Assembly: GCA_016927175.1 (NCBI GenBank)
Contig: JAFGNC010000174.1
Span: 1 to 5,850 of the forward strand
Reading direction: 5' to 3'
Length of the DNA: 5,850 nt
Source of the DNA: Gammaproteobacteria bacterium
GTDB taxonomy: Bacteria; Pseudomonadota; Gammaproteobacteria; Steroidobacterales; Rariloculaceae
The translations under genes were made by a program, and so were the position numbers. This document shows, one piece after another, positions 5,363 to 5,850 of the stretch; the first letter of the stretch is position 1, and the number at the start of each line of letters is the position of its first letter. The notes under the pieces were generated by a model. That model did not search any database. It was given only the letters and a program-made list of their open reading frames with translations, and had not been told where the DNA came from.

Positions 5363-5850
5363 GTGCCGCTGGAGCGGGTACGGGTAGAGGGCCTGCGCTG
5401 CCTCGTCGGAGTGGATTGTCGGCTCCACCCCAGGCGCAACTTTTTCTTCGGGCCGAACGGAGCCGGCAAGACCAGCCTGCTGGAAGCGGTTTACCTGCTC
5501 GGTCGCGGACGATCCTTCAGATCCCGGCACGCGCGGCGACTCCTGTGCCATGGCCGGGACGAGCTGAGCGTTTACGCCGAGCTGCGGGCCGGCGACGACT
5601 TACGGCGGATCGGCGTGCGCTTCGCGGCGGGGCAGCTGGAGTTCCGGCTGGACCGCGCTCCGGTCGCCGGCGTCACGGACATCGCCGCGCTCGTGCGCGT
5701 GGACGTCATCGATCCCAGCATTCACAGCCTCATCGAAGGCGGGCCGAGCGAGCGGCGGCGCTTCATCGACTGGGGAGTGTTCCACGTGGAACGTAGTTAC
5801 CTGCCGGCGTGGAGGCGGTATCGCCGGGCCCTCGGGCAGCGCAATGCCGC
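5363..5850 (+). CDS. recF: DNA replication and repair protein RecF, N-terminal part, cut by the right edge
   Basis: RecF is an SMC-like ATPase that, with RecO and RecR, helps load RecA at single-strand gaps. The window holds 162 codons, under half of the usual length of about 360, and the frame is open to the edge. The start reads MPLERVRVEGLRCL, followed by FFFGPNGAGKTSLLEAVYLL (27-46) with Walker A GPNGAGKT (30-37), then GRGRSFRSR (47-55). Further on, VIDPSIHSLIEGGPSERRRF and DWGVFHVERSYLPAW (136-150) match the conserved region of E. coli RecF that reads GGPKYRRAFLDWGCFH. The Walker B and signature motifs lie beyond the edge. The GTG start at 5363 is supported by GAGG 7 nt upstream. The gene begins 28 nt after dnaN with no promoter visible, so it is probably co-transcribed. 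In many gammaproteobacteria gyrB follows; that part is not in the window. Confidence 0.95.
   Translation, partial: MPLERVRVEGLRCLVGVDCRLHPRRNFFFGPNGAGKTSLLEAVYLLGRGRSFRSRHARRLLCHGRDELSVYAELRAGDDLRRIGVRFAAGQLEFRLDRAPVAGVTDIAALVRVDVIDPSIHSLIEGGPSERRRFIDWGVFHVERSYLPAWRRYRRALGQRNA

Noticed and set aside
4336..5469. A 377-codon minus-strand open frame opposite dnaN
   Set aside because: Composition typical of an antisense shadow; dnaN is intact over the same stretch and no promoter or ribosome site supports it.

Overview
The window is the replication-origin neighbourhood of a GC-rich bacterial chromosome. Gene order and protein sequence point to a gammaproteobacterium. DnaA, DnaN and RecF align by eye along their length with the E. 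coli and Pseudomonas proteins, and YidC has the long periplasmic domain of Gram-negative bacteria. I cannot name a genus. The coding sequence is strongly GC-rich. The one clearly AT-rich stretch is the gap between dnaA and dnaN.

Layout: two divergent gene groups meet at about 2498-2702. Leftward (minus strand) run rpmH (ribosomal protein L34), rnpA (RNase P protein), yidC (membrane insertase) and the first part of mnmE (tRNA-modifying GTPase, cut by the left edge). They are packed tightly: a 16-nt gap, then an 8-nt overlap, then an apparent 37-nt overlap. Rightward (plus strand) run dnaA (initiator), dnaN (sliding clamp) and the first part of recF (cut by the right edge). The rpmH-dnaA gap holds a good sigma70-type promoter for the leftward genes and a perfect DnaA box. 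The 190-nt dnaA-dnaN gap holds one near-consensus DnaA box, a tandem 11-bp repeat with DnaA-box-like cores, an AT-rich segment and an imperfect inverted repeat. It is the best candidate for oriC in this window. No stretch longer than 300 bases lacks a gene.

Together the genes cover initiation (DnaA), processivity (DnaN), gap repair (RecF), tRNA 5' maturation (RnpA), a ribosomal protein (L34), membrane protein insertion (YidC) and tRNA wobble modification (MnmE). All are transcribed away from the rpmH-dnaA gap.

I found no undescribed system. This is a conserved housekeeping locus. Its unusual points are small: no yidD between rnpA and yidC, an N-terminally extended mnmE frame with a departure from the usual glycine-rich motif, a TTG start for rnpA, the repeat structure of the candidate origin, and two unusual residues in the DnaA ATPase domain.
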